Source of the DNA: Thraustochytrium sp. TN22
Lineage: Eukaryota > Sar > Bigyra > Thraustochytrida > Thraustochytriidae
Direction: 5' to 3'
DNA: 64,000 bases
Assembly: GCA_013306675.1 (NCBI GenBank)
Contig: JABLUY010000106.1
Location: forward strand, 1-64,000
Positions 48,481-56,790 of the stretch are shown piece after piece. The stretch's first letter is position 1. Each line of letters begins with the position of its first letter. A model generated the notes under the pieces. That model saw only the letters and a program-made list of their open reading frames with translations. It was not told the DNA's origin and did no database searches. A program made the translations under genes and the position numbers.

Positions 48481-50367
48481 ATGGCGGGGCGCGGGCGCGC
48501 CATGACGCGGCCGGCGTGGATGACGTCGGCCGACCACGGCCCCGGGCGCGCGGCGCCGCAGCTGGACGATCGCCGCCATGGCGGCGGCGGGGAGGGCGAT
48601 GACCGCGGCCGCCGCCGCGACGAGCACAAGCGCGGCAGGTACGAGGACGCGGAGGAGGATCGCAGCGACGACGGCAGCCGCGGCGATGCGAAACGCGCGC
48701 GCAGAGACCGCAGGTCCTCGCACAAGGACAAAAAGGAGAAGAAGGACAAAAAGGACAAGAAGCACAAGAAGGACAAGAAGAGCAAGAAGGACAAGAAGAG
48801 CAAGAAGGAGAGGAAGCGCGACCGCCGCGAGCGCAGCGACAGCCGCAGCCCGAGCCGCAGCCGCAGCCGCAGCCGCAGCCGCAGCCGCAGCCGCAGCCGC
48901 AGCGGCGGCCGCGGCCGCGGCCGCGACGACGACTCGGCAGCATCCAGGTCGCGGTCTCGGTCGCGGTCGGCCTCGCGCTCGCCCTCCCGGTCGCCGTCGC
49001 GGTCTCCTTCGCGGTCTCCCTCGCGGTCGCGGCGTCGCTCCCGGACGCCCCCGCGGTCGAGATCCAGGCGATCCACCTCGGCGTCTCGCGCGCCGGCGGC
49101 CGCCTCGGGCTCCTCCGAGGCCCGGTACCCGCGGCCCGTGCGGTCGCGGCGCAGCAAGCCTACGATGTGGGATGTGAAACCCGAGGACCTGCCGGAGCAC
49201 CTGCGCGCGCAGCTGGCGCTGCGCGCCGCGCCCTCGTCCGCGCAGGCCGGCGGCTCGCTCGCCGTGCGGCGGCTCTTCATCGGCAACGTGGAGCACACCG
49301 ATGAGCGCGAGCTGCAGGCCTTCTTCGACGACCTTGTGCGGCGGGCCACAGGCGATCGCAGCGGCAAGCACCGCGTCATCAACGTATTTGTACACCTGGA
49401 GAAGCGCTTCGCCTACGTGGAGTTCAACTCCGCTGCGCTCACTACGGCCTGTCTCGCCCTGGATGGCGTCGACTTCAAGGGCCGCGGCCTGTCCGTGGCA
49501 CGGCCTAACGAGTACTCGGCGGACGCCGCGCCGAACGACGGCCCGCCGCCGGCCTTGGACCTCTCGCAGGTGAACATCCTCTCGCGCGGTGGTAGTGGCG
49601 GCGGTGGCGGCGGCGGCGGCCCCGGCGGCGGCGGCTCCATCCCGGACAGCCCGGAGAAGATCTTCATTGGCGGCTTGCCGCACGACCTGACGGACGCGGA
49701 GATCACCGAGCTGCTGGAGGCTTTTGGCAAGCTCCAGGCGCTGCACGTTGTGCGCGAGGCATCAGGCCGCAGCAAGGGCTTTGGGTTCGCGCAGTACCAG
49801 GACCCAGCCTGCACCGACCCTGCTGTCGAGGCGCTGAATGGCCTCGTGCTGCGCGGCCGGTCCATCTCGGTGCGCCGCAGCGAGCCGCTTCCGGGCGGTG
49901 CCCGCGTCGAGGCCAGCGCGCTCTCTGGGGCGGCGCTCGCCCAAATGTCGGGCGGCGCGGCGGGCGGGCCGCCGCGCGGCCATGACCCGCGCGGCGGTGG
50001 GCGCCCGGGCAATGGCATTGGCGCCGCCATCGGAACCCCGACCCATGTGCTCGTGCTGCACAATGCGCTCACGGAACAGGACCTCGCGGACAAGGCCGAC
50101 CTCGAGGACATGAGACAGGACATTCGCGAGGAGTGCGTCCAGTTCGGACATGTGAACGACCTCGTGGTCCCGCCGCCCGTCGGCTCCGATCGCCACGTGG
50201 ACGTCCTCGTCCGCTTCTCCGAGGCTCACGAAGCGCTCAAAGCCCTCTTCGCGCTTCGCGACCGCACCTTTGCGGGCCGCACCGTGAGCTGCTCTTTTGT
50301 TAGTGAGGATGTCTTCCAGCAGGCGCTCCGGGCCGAGCGCGCAAGCGGCCGACATGAACAATCATAA
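48481..50367 (+). CDS. U2AF2: U2AF large subunit (U2AF65), 3' splice-site recognition factor
   Basis: A 628-residue U2AF65, which binds the polypyrimidine tract and recruits U2 snRNP. The N-terminus has a Lys-rich block (DKKEKKDKKDKK) and a long RS domain to about residue 205. RSKPTMWDVKPEDL around Trp230 fits the UHM-ligand motif that docks U2AF35. RRM1 (about 260-345) has RRLFIGNVEHTD and RFAYVEF; RRM2 (about 392-470) has EKIFIGGLPHDLT and KGFGFAQYQ; the C-terminal UHM (about 520-612) has THVLVLHNAL, EDMRQDIREECVQFGHV and VLVRFSEAHEALKALFALRDRTFAGRTV-type sequence. RRM1 is preceded by a divergent linker and RRM1-RRM2 are separated by a Gly-rich linker. The first in-frame ATG after the promoter is used. 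Confidence 0.93.
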   Translation: MAGRGRAMTRPAWMTSADHGPGRAAPQLDDRRHGGGGEGDDRGRRRDEHKRGRYEDAEEDRSDDGSRGDAKRARRDRRSSHKDKKEKKDKKDKKHKKDKKSKKDKKSKKERKRDRRERSDSRSPSRSRSRSRSRSRSRSRSGGRGRGRDDDSAASRSRSRSRSASRSPSRSPSRSPSRSPSRSRRRSRTPPRSRSRRSTSASRAPAAASGSSEARYPRPVRSRRSKPTMWDVKPEDLPEHLRAQLALRAAPSSAQAGGSLAVRRLFIGNVEHTDERELQAFFDDLVRRATGDRSGKHRVINVFVHLEKRFAYVEFNSAALTTACLALDGVDFKGRGLSVARPNEYSADAAPNDGPPPALDLSQVNILSRGGSGGGGGGGGPGGGGSIPDSPEKIFIGGLPHDLTDAEITELLEAFGKLQALHVVREASGRSKGFGFAQYQDPACTDPAVEALNGLVLRGRSISVRRSEPLPGGARVEASALSGAALAQMSGGAAGGPPRGHDPRGGGRPGNGIGAAIGTPTHVLVLHNALTEQDLADKADLEDMRQDIREECVQFGHVNDLVVPPPVGSDRHVDVLVRFSEAHEALKALFALRDRTFAGRTVSCSFVSEDVFQQALRAERASGRHEQS

Positions 50368-50503
50368 CGCTCCGTTGCTTTGCGAGCAAGTCTTGCCAGA
50401 AAAAAAGAGGTTTTTTCATAAAGGGACGCTCACGGGCGGTGAGTCTCTACATCTGAACAGAACTTCACCAAAGGAATGCAAGGAATGATCCTCAACGAGC
50501 AAG

Positions 50504-51250
50504 TCACATCTTGGCCTTCTTGAAGAGCGTCTCCGCGCTCTTCTTGAAGGCAGCCTTGGCCTCATCGGACTTGTCGAACTCCTTTTTGGCGTTCTCGCCA
50601 ATGTTCTTGTTGGCGCTCTGCAGAGTGCTGACGCCGCGCTGCACGGCCGGGCGCGCCTTGAGCTCGTCGAACCAGCGCTTCAGGTTCGGCATGTCGTCCA
50701 GGTTGTCCACGCCAAAGCGACGGTACGGGAGGACCCAGCCGTATGAAGCCATGTCGGCGATCGTGTACTGGTCGCAGGCCAGGTACTTGGTCTTGCCGAG
50801 CTGGACGTCCATGACCGAGAGCAGACGGCGGAATTCGCGCTTGTACCGCTCCAGCGAGTACGTGTGGTCGGCCTTTTCGTCGATGAGCGGCGCATAGTTG
50901 ACAAAGTGCGAGACCTGGCCGGCCATGGGGCCCAGGCCGCCCACCTGCCAGAAGAGCCACTGCAGCACCTCGAAGCGGTATTCCTGCGGAAAGAAGGCGC
51001 CCCACTTCTCCGCCACGTACATGAGGCAGGCGCCGGACTCGAAGACGGTCTTGTCCCCATCGCGCACCGCCGGGATGCGCCCGTTCGGCGACACCGCCAG
51101 GAACTCTTTCGTGAACTGCTCGCCCTTGCCCAGGTTCACCAGCTTCACCTCAAAGTCCCCGCGGCCCAGGAGCCCGGCCTCCACGAGCTCCTCCGCCAGG
51201 ATGCTCAGCTTCCAGCCATTCGGCGTCGGCGCGTAGAAGATCTCCAGCAT
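50504..51250 (-). CDS. Glutathione S-transferase-like protein
   Basis: A 248-residue protein of the GST fold, conjugating glutathione or acting as a thiol reductase in the cytosol. The thioredoxin-like N-terminal domain (about 1-85) starts MLEIFYAPTPNGWKLSILAEE, with the cis-proline and glutathione-contact region SPNGRIPAVRDGD and FESGACLMYVAEK. The helical C-terminal domain includes DQYTIADMASYGWV, the conserved N-capping box, and NLKRWFDELKARPAVQRGV. The overall pattern is of the Ure2p/YghU-like (Nu) or theta-related classes. A Lys-rich tail (EFDKSDEAKAAFKKSAETLFKK) extends beyond the usual end. The start at MLEIFY is preferred over upstream codons that would add an unrelated Ala/Arg leader. 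Confidence 0.93.
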   Translation of the reverse strand: MLEIFYAPTPNGWKLSILAEELVEAGLLGRGDFEVKLVNLGKGEQFTKEFLAVSPNGRIPAVRDGDKTVFESGACLMYVAEKWGAFFPQEYRFEVLQWLFWQVGGLGPMAGQVSHFVNYAPLIDEKADHTYSLERYKREFRRLLSVMDVQLGKTKYLACDQYTIADMASYGWVLPYRRFGVDNLDDMPNLKRWFDELKARPAVQRGVSTLQSANKNIGENAKKEFDKSDEAKAAFKKSAETLFKKAKM

Positions 51251-51667
51251 GCTGCCACGGGGCGCCGCCCGGGCCCGCGCGATCCCGTTCTGCGCGCCGT
51301 CCGCCGCCGCCAAGCCGCGCCACGCCGCGCCACGCCGCGCCAAGCCGCGCCACGCCGCACCAAGCCGCTCTTGATCGCTTCAGCCGAGGTCGGACGCGGC
51401 GCGGCCGGGCCGGGCGCGCCGGAGCTGACTGACCGTGATGGGTGACCGTCCGAGTGTGGCGCACACCTGCGCGAACGCGGGAACGGGCCCTTGCACGGGT
51501 CGCTGGGCCCGCGCCGGGCTCGCTTTTTTCTGTCCTTTGCGAGTCCGAGTCCGAGTCCGAGTTCGAGTCACCATCAGTGCCACAGTGCAGCCCGACTCGG
51601 ACACGCAGCATCCACGATCGGTGGCGGCAGCGCAGAGCCCGAACGGGGTCAGAGCGCCCGCCGGAGC
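51251..51667. promoter_or_regulatory. Divergent promoter region, GST / coiled-coil gene
   Basis: 417 bp between divergent starts. Holds CACGCCGCGCCAAGC repeats (51310-51365), a TCCGAG hexamer run (51541-51566) and a CCGACTCGGACACG unit about 75 bp before the plus-strand ATG. No gene supported. Confidence 0.45.
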
Positions 51668-53215
51668 ATGGACTCGGACGCGGACTCGGTGGACTCGGCG
51701 TCCGAGCCGGGCGGGGCCGGGGCCGGGGCCGGGGCCGGGGCCGACGCGGGCGCGGGCGCGGAGGGCGAGGAGGTCAAGGCGCTGGAGCGCGAGCTGGACG
51801 GCGTGCGCGCGCAGCTGCGCGCGACGCAGCAGACGGCCAAGGAGCGGCAGAAGGAGATCGAAAGGCTCAAGGCCGTGCAGGATGACCTGCGCGCCGCCAA
51901 GGAGGCGATTGGGCGAGGCCAGGAGCAGGCGAGGCGGCTCACGGAGGAGCGCGACGCGCTCCGGGAGCGCGTGAAGGACGCGCAGACCGCGGAGCGCGAC
52001 GCATGGACCGAGGCGAGGCGCAAGCAGGGCGAGGCGGGCGAGCTGCAGCGCGAGCTGAAAAAGCTGCGAGAGGAGCTAGACTGGGAGCGTAAGATCCGGA
52101 CCGGGCACGAAAAGGCCAAAGACAAACTCTCGCGCACCGTGCAGAACCTGGAGCGCCAGACCAAGCAGCAGATCGAGTTCACCGGCGTTGCGCAGAAGCA
52201 GCTGCTCGAGGAGCAAAAGGAGGTGCACCGCGAGCGCGGCCAGCGCCTGCTGGAGGTGCACAAGCTCAAGATTGCTCAGGACGAGCGCAACGAACTGCGC
52301 GCGCTCGCCGAGGCCAAGCTCGTGGACGCCGACCTGGCGCGTCGCGCCGAAGACCACATGCGGCGGCAGCTCGAGCCGCTGCGCAGGTCGCTCCAGGAGT
52401 TTGAGCGCCTCGCGAAGGAGGACGCGGCCCAGATCGAGGAGCAGGCGGCTCACATCTCGCAGCACGCTGCGCAAGTGGAGCGCCTGCAGTCCACCATCAC
52501 CACGCGCACGGCCGAGGTGGACGTGCTGACGCGTAACAACGAGAAGCTGCGCAAGGCGCTCAGCTCGTTGCGCGCCCAGGCCTTTCGCCTGCTCAAGGTG
52601 CACCCGGACCTGGCCAGGTTCCTTCCAGACATCGCACAGTCCTCGCTCGCCGGCCTCGCCGGCTCGCGCAGGCTCGACCTGGACCTGGACGCGGACCTCG
52701 GCCTCGAGCCTTCCGGCGGCGGCCTCTTGACGTCGCGTACGGGCGCCGCCTCGTCGGCATCCGTGTCGGTGTCGGTGCCGGTGCCGGCGTCGGGGTCGGG
52801 CGAGGAGGACGAGACGGCTGGGAAATCCGCGTGGACCGAGGAGGAGACGCGGCAACATACGCTGCACTTCTCAATCCTGCTCGACGACTGCGCGGAGCAG
52901 CTCGAGGAAAAGGCGCGGTCCGCGTACGAGCGCCTCATGATGCCGGAGATCGGGCGCCGCTCGCCAGATCCGGAGCCGTCGCTGCCGCTGCAGCCGCAGC
53001 GCTCCGTGCGGCGGCGCGCCACAACAACGACCGTGGCGCTCCGCGGCGGCGGTGCAACGCACGTGGGCCATGGGCTAGGTGTGCGCAAGGGCAAGGACAT
53101 GCCGGCGGTCTCCACGAGCCTCAAGCAGCGCTGCAACGAGCTGGTTCGCGCCCGTGAGGACCAGTACGAGCGCGAGCAGCTCGACTCCGCTGGCGACCTC
53201 CGAGCCGTGCCCTGA
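51668..53215 (+). CDS. Long coiled-coil protein, function unknown
   Basis: A 515-residue protein. After a short acidic leader (MDSDADSVDSASEP) and a Gly/Ala repeat comes an almost continuous coiled coil from about 38 to 315, with heptads such as ERQKEIERLKAVQDDL, KKLREELDWERKIRTGHEKAKDKL and RLLEVHKLKIAQDERNEL. A conserved-looking short segment FRLLKVHPDLARFLPDIA follows, then a Ser/Val linker, a second helix (TLHFSILLDDCAEQLEEKARSAYERLM) and a basic tail. No named family was recognised; the architecture would fit a cytoskeletal, centrosomal or ciliary component. The ATG at 51668 is the first consistent with the composition change. Confidence 0.75.
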   Translation: MDSDADSVDSASEPGGAGAGAGAGADAGAGAEGEEVKALERELDGVRAQLRATQQTAKERQKEIERLKAVQDDLRAAKEAIGRGQEQARRLTEERDALRERVKDAQTAERDAWTEARRKQGEAGELQRELKKLREELDWERKIRTGHEKAKDKLSRTVQNLERQTKQQIEFTGVAQKQLLEEQKEVHRERGQRLLEVHKLKIAQDERNELRALAEAKLVDADLARRAEDHMRRQLEPLRRSLQEFERLAKEDAAQIEEQAAHISQHAAQVERLQSTITTRTAEVDVLTRNNEKLRKALSSLRAQAFRLLKVHPDLARFLPDIAQSSLAGLAGSRRLDLDLDADLGLEPSGGGLLTSRTGAASSASVSVSVPVPASGSGEEDETAGKSAWTEEETRQHTLHFSILLDDCAEQLEEKARSAYERLMMPEIGRRSPDPEPSLPLQPQRSVRRRATTTTVALRGGGATHVGHGLGVRKGKDMPAVSTSLKQRCNELVRAREDQYEREQLDSAGDLRAVP

Positions 53216-53352
53216 GGGCCGGGCCCGGCAACTTCAAATTCCAAATTCAAATCCGCAACCAACCACCTCTCTTCGCGTGCGCGAGCGTCAGCAGCATTAT
53301 CCAGAGCGACACAGGCAGCAACGTCGGCGGCATCAAGGCGCCTGGCCTCGAC

Positions 53353-55020
53353 ATGTGGGGCGCAACGCAGCAGGCGGCGGTCGCCGTGCTGCGCGACGCG
53401 CGCGTGGACCTGGCGCAGCTGGCCGGCCGCGACGCGATGCCGCGCTTCGACCGCGAGGTGCAGGTCGCGGTCGAGGAGGACCTGCTCGTGCTCGAGGCAG
53501 ACCTCGTCCACCACGGCCTGGTGGCGGCGCGCGTTCCAGGCACTACGCTGCGCTTGGCGTGGGCCACCTCGGGCAACGGCGACGACCTGCCGAAGCGCGT
53601 GCGGCAGCTAGGTCTGCCCGAGGCGCCGGCCGACTTTGAGCAGGACCAGCAGGATTTGCTCCTGGCGCGCTTCGTCGCGCTCCGGGTTCGAGAGGGACTT
53701 CGCGCCCGGGGCTGGACCAATTTGGACGCGGCGGCGCCCGACCGGTACTTCCGCGTCAAGGCGTCTGACCTTCGCCAGGCCATGAGCGAGGTAGCCTCGG
53801 CCACGGTCATCGCCGAGGTCACGTGCGCGGGCTACGAGGCACGCCTCACCGTACACGTCCTTCATGCGGAGGCCGTGGCGCTCTGGATGGCGGAGCCCAC
53901 CAAGAATGCTAGCGTCACAGTACTCCCCGTGAACGCATGGCCCGAGCTTCGCGTGGCGGAGTGCGGACCGGACGCGGTGATCCTGCAGCCCACGGCGACC
54001 GACCGCCGGTTTGAACAGCACCGTGCCACACGCAAGCTCTGCGACTCCATGAGCGCGGAGCCTCTTCTCGAGCTGCGCTCGCACGCCGACTTCGCGTGGC
54101 GCTTCCGCTGTCAGACTGGTCTGGAGCTCCCCGCGGAGGACGCCGGCGCCTACGTTCGCGCTGCAAACTGCCTCGGGGTCTGCCACCGCTGCCCGGCCTC
54201 GCTCTGCACCAAGAGCGTGGTGTCCGTCCCGCGGCGCATCGCGGTCCAGGACGCCGCCCATTTGGTGCAAAACGACCTGGCGCAGTGCCTTGGCGCGGCG
54301 GTTGTATCCGGAACGGGAGGCCAGAAGCTGCAGCGTCAGGTAATTCTGCCCAGTGGCCTGCAGAGCGCAAAGGCGGCGCTGCAGGCCGAGACGAACGCGC
54401 CTGCGTCGCCGGTACCAACAAAGGACCTGGACCACGTTCTTCGCGTCCTTCCTTGGGGAGCGGCGCGCCAGCCGGCCCGCAACGAGGCGGTCATCGAAGC
54501 ACGTGCCAAGGCTCGCGCCAGGACGCCCCTTAGCACCAAGCGCGGCGCTCAGACCGCGCTAGTCCGTAGTCCTCCCAAGATGGCCAAGATCAAGCTCAAG
54601 GCAAGGACAACGACTTCCAAGGCAACGTCGCCTGCAGCAACGACGCTCAAGGTCGTGTCGCCCAAGGTAACGACGCTCGAAGCGGCAACGCACAAGGCGA
54701 CGAAGCCCAGTGCGACGAAGCCCAAGACAACGACGCCCAAGGCAGCGAAATCCAAGGCGTCGACACCCAAGGCAACGAGTTCCAGATCAACGACACCCAA
54801 GGCAACGCCCAAAGCCAAGGCGAAGGCAACGCCCAAGATTCTCGAATCACTCGCAGCCAAAGCGACAACGCCCCAGGCGACGACGCAAGCGGAGCTTCCA
54901 GCGCAAGTGGAGTCGTGGCGCGTCGGCGATCTGCGCGCGTGGCTGCGCGAACGCAAGTTGCCGCTCAAGGGCAAGAAGGCCGACCTGGTGGAGCGGGTGC
55001 GCACGGCGCTTGCAGACTGA
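53353..55020 (+). CDS. SAP-domain protein with Lys/Thr/Ala repeat linker
   Basis: A 555-residue protein of unknown function. The N-terminal 370 residues appear folded and include a possible zinc-binding cluster CLGVCHRCPASLC near 275-287. Residues about 415-500 are a low-complexity linker of TTPKA-, KATSP- and KAKAT-type units, strongly basic and resembling histone H1 tails. The C-terminus (about 512-553) is a SAP motif, WRVGDLRAWLRERKLPLKGKKADLVERV, a two-helix DNA-binding element of chromatin and repair proteins. A nuclear, DNA-associated role is inferred. It follows the coiled-coil gene on the same strand after about 137 bp and ends 95 bp from the convergent TrpF-like gene. Confidence 0.75.
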   Translation: MWGATQQAAVAVLRDARVDLAQLAGRDAMPRFDREVQVAVEEDLLVLEADLVHHGLVAARVPGTTLRLAWATSGNGDDLPKRVRQLGLPEAPADFEQDQQDLLLARFVALRVREGLRARGWTNLDAAAPDRYFRVKASDLRQAMSEVASATVIAEVTCAGYEARLTVHVLHAEAVALWMAEPTKNASVTVLPVNAWPELRVAECGPDAVILQPTATDRRFEQHRATRKLCDSMSAEPLLELRSHADFAWRFRCQTGLELPAEDAGAYVRAANCLGVCHRCPASLCTKSVVSVPRRIAVQDAAHLVQNDLAQCLGAAVVSGTGGQKLQRQVILPSGLQSAKAALQAETNAPASPVPTKDLDHVLRVLPWGAARQPARNEAVIEARAKARARTPLSTKRGAQTALVRSPPKMAKIKLKARTTTSKATSPAATTLKVVSPKVTTLEAATHKATKPSATKPKTTTPKAAKSKASTPKATSSRSTTPKATPKAKAKATPKILESLAAKATTPQATTQAELPAQVESWRVGDLRAWLRERKLPLKGKKADLVERVRTALAD

Positions 55021-55115
55021 GCGTACGTGCTCGCAATGCTCTGTGGCGCCGGAGCTTGGGACCTCGGGCTGTGCCAAGGAAGAAGAATCGTGAAGATGAT
55101 GCACATGCGCACGTG

Positions 55116-55955
55116 TTACTTGGCGGCTCTGGTCTGCACAAAGAAGCAGCCCTTGACGTTCTCAATGCAGGCGCGGACGCGGTCGAGCGAGAAGAGGTCC
55201 TTGCCGGTGCTGGTGTCGCGTAGGCTGGACTCCATGTCGATCCAGGGCGCGCGGTGCACGGAGCTGGGCGCTGCAAAGTCGGGGCCGGCACTCAGTTGGA
55301 TGCCGCGAAGGACCTTTTCGACGTTGGCTGGTCCGATGCCGCCGGCGTAGCCGCAGGGGAAGCCATCGGCGGCGATGGGTCGTGGAAAGGTGGTGCGCTC
55401 GACGCCGGTGCCGACGCTGTCGTCAAAGAGGAAGCTGACCTTGGCGGCGCGCAGGAGCTCGTCGCGGCGTGCGAGCAGAGGCTCCCAGAGCGGGCGCGTC
55501 TCCTCGTTGCGCTGCACGATCCACTCGATGGCCGGGACGGCGAGCATGCAAGCGGCGAGGTTGTCGGCCTGCGCGGCGAGCCGCGAGGTGTCTACGTTGT
55601 TGGCCTTGGTGGCGTTGACCTGCACGCGTCGAAAGCCGAGTCCGGCGAGGCGTTGCACGAAGGTGGCGTCGCCGTTGAGCACCTGCTCGCAGCGCGAGCT
55701 GCACAGGTGCGCGGCAAGGCGCACGCGCGGCGCGTCCATGGTGCCGTTGGCCGCTGCTGCCGCCGCGCAGAGCTCCTTGACCCACGCCTCGCTCGCGAAG
55801 CGCGGCTCGCCCTCGCGCTCCGGCCGGAACAGCACGCCCCACTCGACCCAGGCCGCCTCCCTGGAGATCGCCACGGCCTGCGCCGGCGTCACGGAGTCGT
55901 CCACGCCGCAGAACCCCACGCCCAGCAGCGGCATCACCGCTTCCTGGCCCTGCAT
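55116..55955 (-). CDS. TIM-barrel protein resembling phosphoribosylanthranilate isomerase
   Basis: A 279-residue protein. The segment RVRLAAHLCSSRCEQVL and the late phosphate-binding-type loop GYAGGIGPANVEKVL, followed by WIDMESSLRD and FSLDRVRACIENV, match the order of motifs in TrpF-like TIM barrels (a GGI...N-V loop, then D-SSG-E..G-K). However, the usual acidic/SSGVE signature appears as MESSLRD and the N-terminal catalytic Cys motif (KICG) reads GFCG, so isomerase activity is uncertain. It may instead be one of the TrpF-related proteins of unknown function. It starts at the first ATG; M8 is an alternative. It is divergent from the RUS-family gene. Confidence 0.6.
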   Translation of the reverse strand: MQGQEAVMPLLGVGFCGVDDSVTPAQAVAISREAAWVEWGVLFRPEREGEPRFASEAWVKELCAAAAAANGTMDAPRVRLAAHLCSSRCEQVLNGDATFVQRLAGLGFRRVQVNATKANNVDTSRLAAQADNLAACMLAVPAIEWIVQRNEETRPLWEPLLARRDELLRAAKVSFLFDDSVGTGVERTTFPRPIAADGFPCGYAGGIGPANVEKVLRGIQLSAGPDFAAPSSVHRAPWIDMESSLRDTSTGKDLFSLDRVRACIENVKGCFFVQTRAAK

Positions 55956-56790
55956 TCTCCCCGCGCCTCCCCCTGCAGCGCGGCTCGCCCGCGCGTGGCT
56001 CTGCCCGCTTGCCGCCGCGCGCCGCCGCCCTCAGGCTGCTCTGCTCCGGGTTCGCCTCGTGCTCGCGCGCCGCAGCCCGCGCCGCCGGGCCCTCGGCCCC
56101 AGCCCGCGCCGCAGCCCGCGCGCGGCGGCTCCGCGCGCGGCGGGGCTGCGCGCGAGGGCCCGCGCGCCCGCCCCCTGCCGCGCCGCGCCGCGCGCGCCGC
56201 GGGCGGCCTCGCGCGGGCTGCGCCAGCGCGGGCGCGGGTCTCCCGCCACTGGCCGTTCGCGGCGCCGCATCCTGAGGCCAGGCGCCGCGCTGCGCTGCGC
56301 TGCGCCGCGCCGCGCTGCGCAGTCCCGCAAGCGCCTCGCGCGGCGGCGGCGCGCGGCGCAGCGGGGGCGGCCGGCCGCTCCGCCGCTCCTCGCGCGCGCG
56401 CGGGCGCGCGGCGCGCCACGGGCGGGGGCGAGGGCGCAGCTGGCGGCGGCGAGCGCCAGACGCTGCTGCGCGCGGAGCTGCACAAGGAGCTGCACAAGGA
56501 CCTGCGCAGGGAGCTGCACGAGGAGCTGAGCTGCGCAAGGAGCGGAGCTTCACAAGAAGCTGGCTGAGCTGCGCAAGGAGCCGAGCTGCACGAGGAGCTG
56601 CCTGCAGGCGAGCGGCGGCGTGGAGCTGCAGGCGGAGGGGCAGAGGGAGGGGCAGAAGGAGCTCAGCGAGCTGCCCGCGGGCGAGCGGCGGCGTGGAGCT
56701 GCTGCAGGCGGAGCTGCAGCAGGGAGAGCTGCGCTGCAGGCGGAGCTGCGCTATAAGCGGCAGGCGCGAGGACGGGCAGCTGCGGCCAGG
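55956..56790. other. Divergent TrpF-like / RUS intergenic region
   Basis: No gene supported in 835 bp of very GC-rich sequence. From about 56465 to 56640 there is a degenerate 12-bp repeat around GAGCTGCACAAG, which translates to KELHKDL-type peptides on the plus strand but lacks a start. The repeat frame is not that of the RUS gene. CGCG-alternating tracts lie at 56340-56410. Confidence 0.45.

Noticed and set aside
56465-56640. KELHKDL-type coiled-coil repeat as an N-terminal exon of the RUS gene
   Set aside because: The repeat frame does not lead into the RUS frame without an unsupported splice, and RUS proteins do not carry such a domain.
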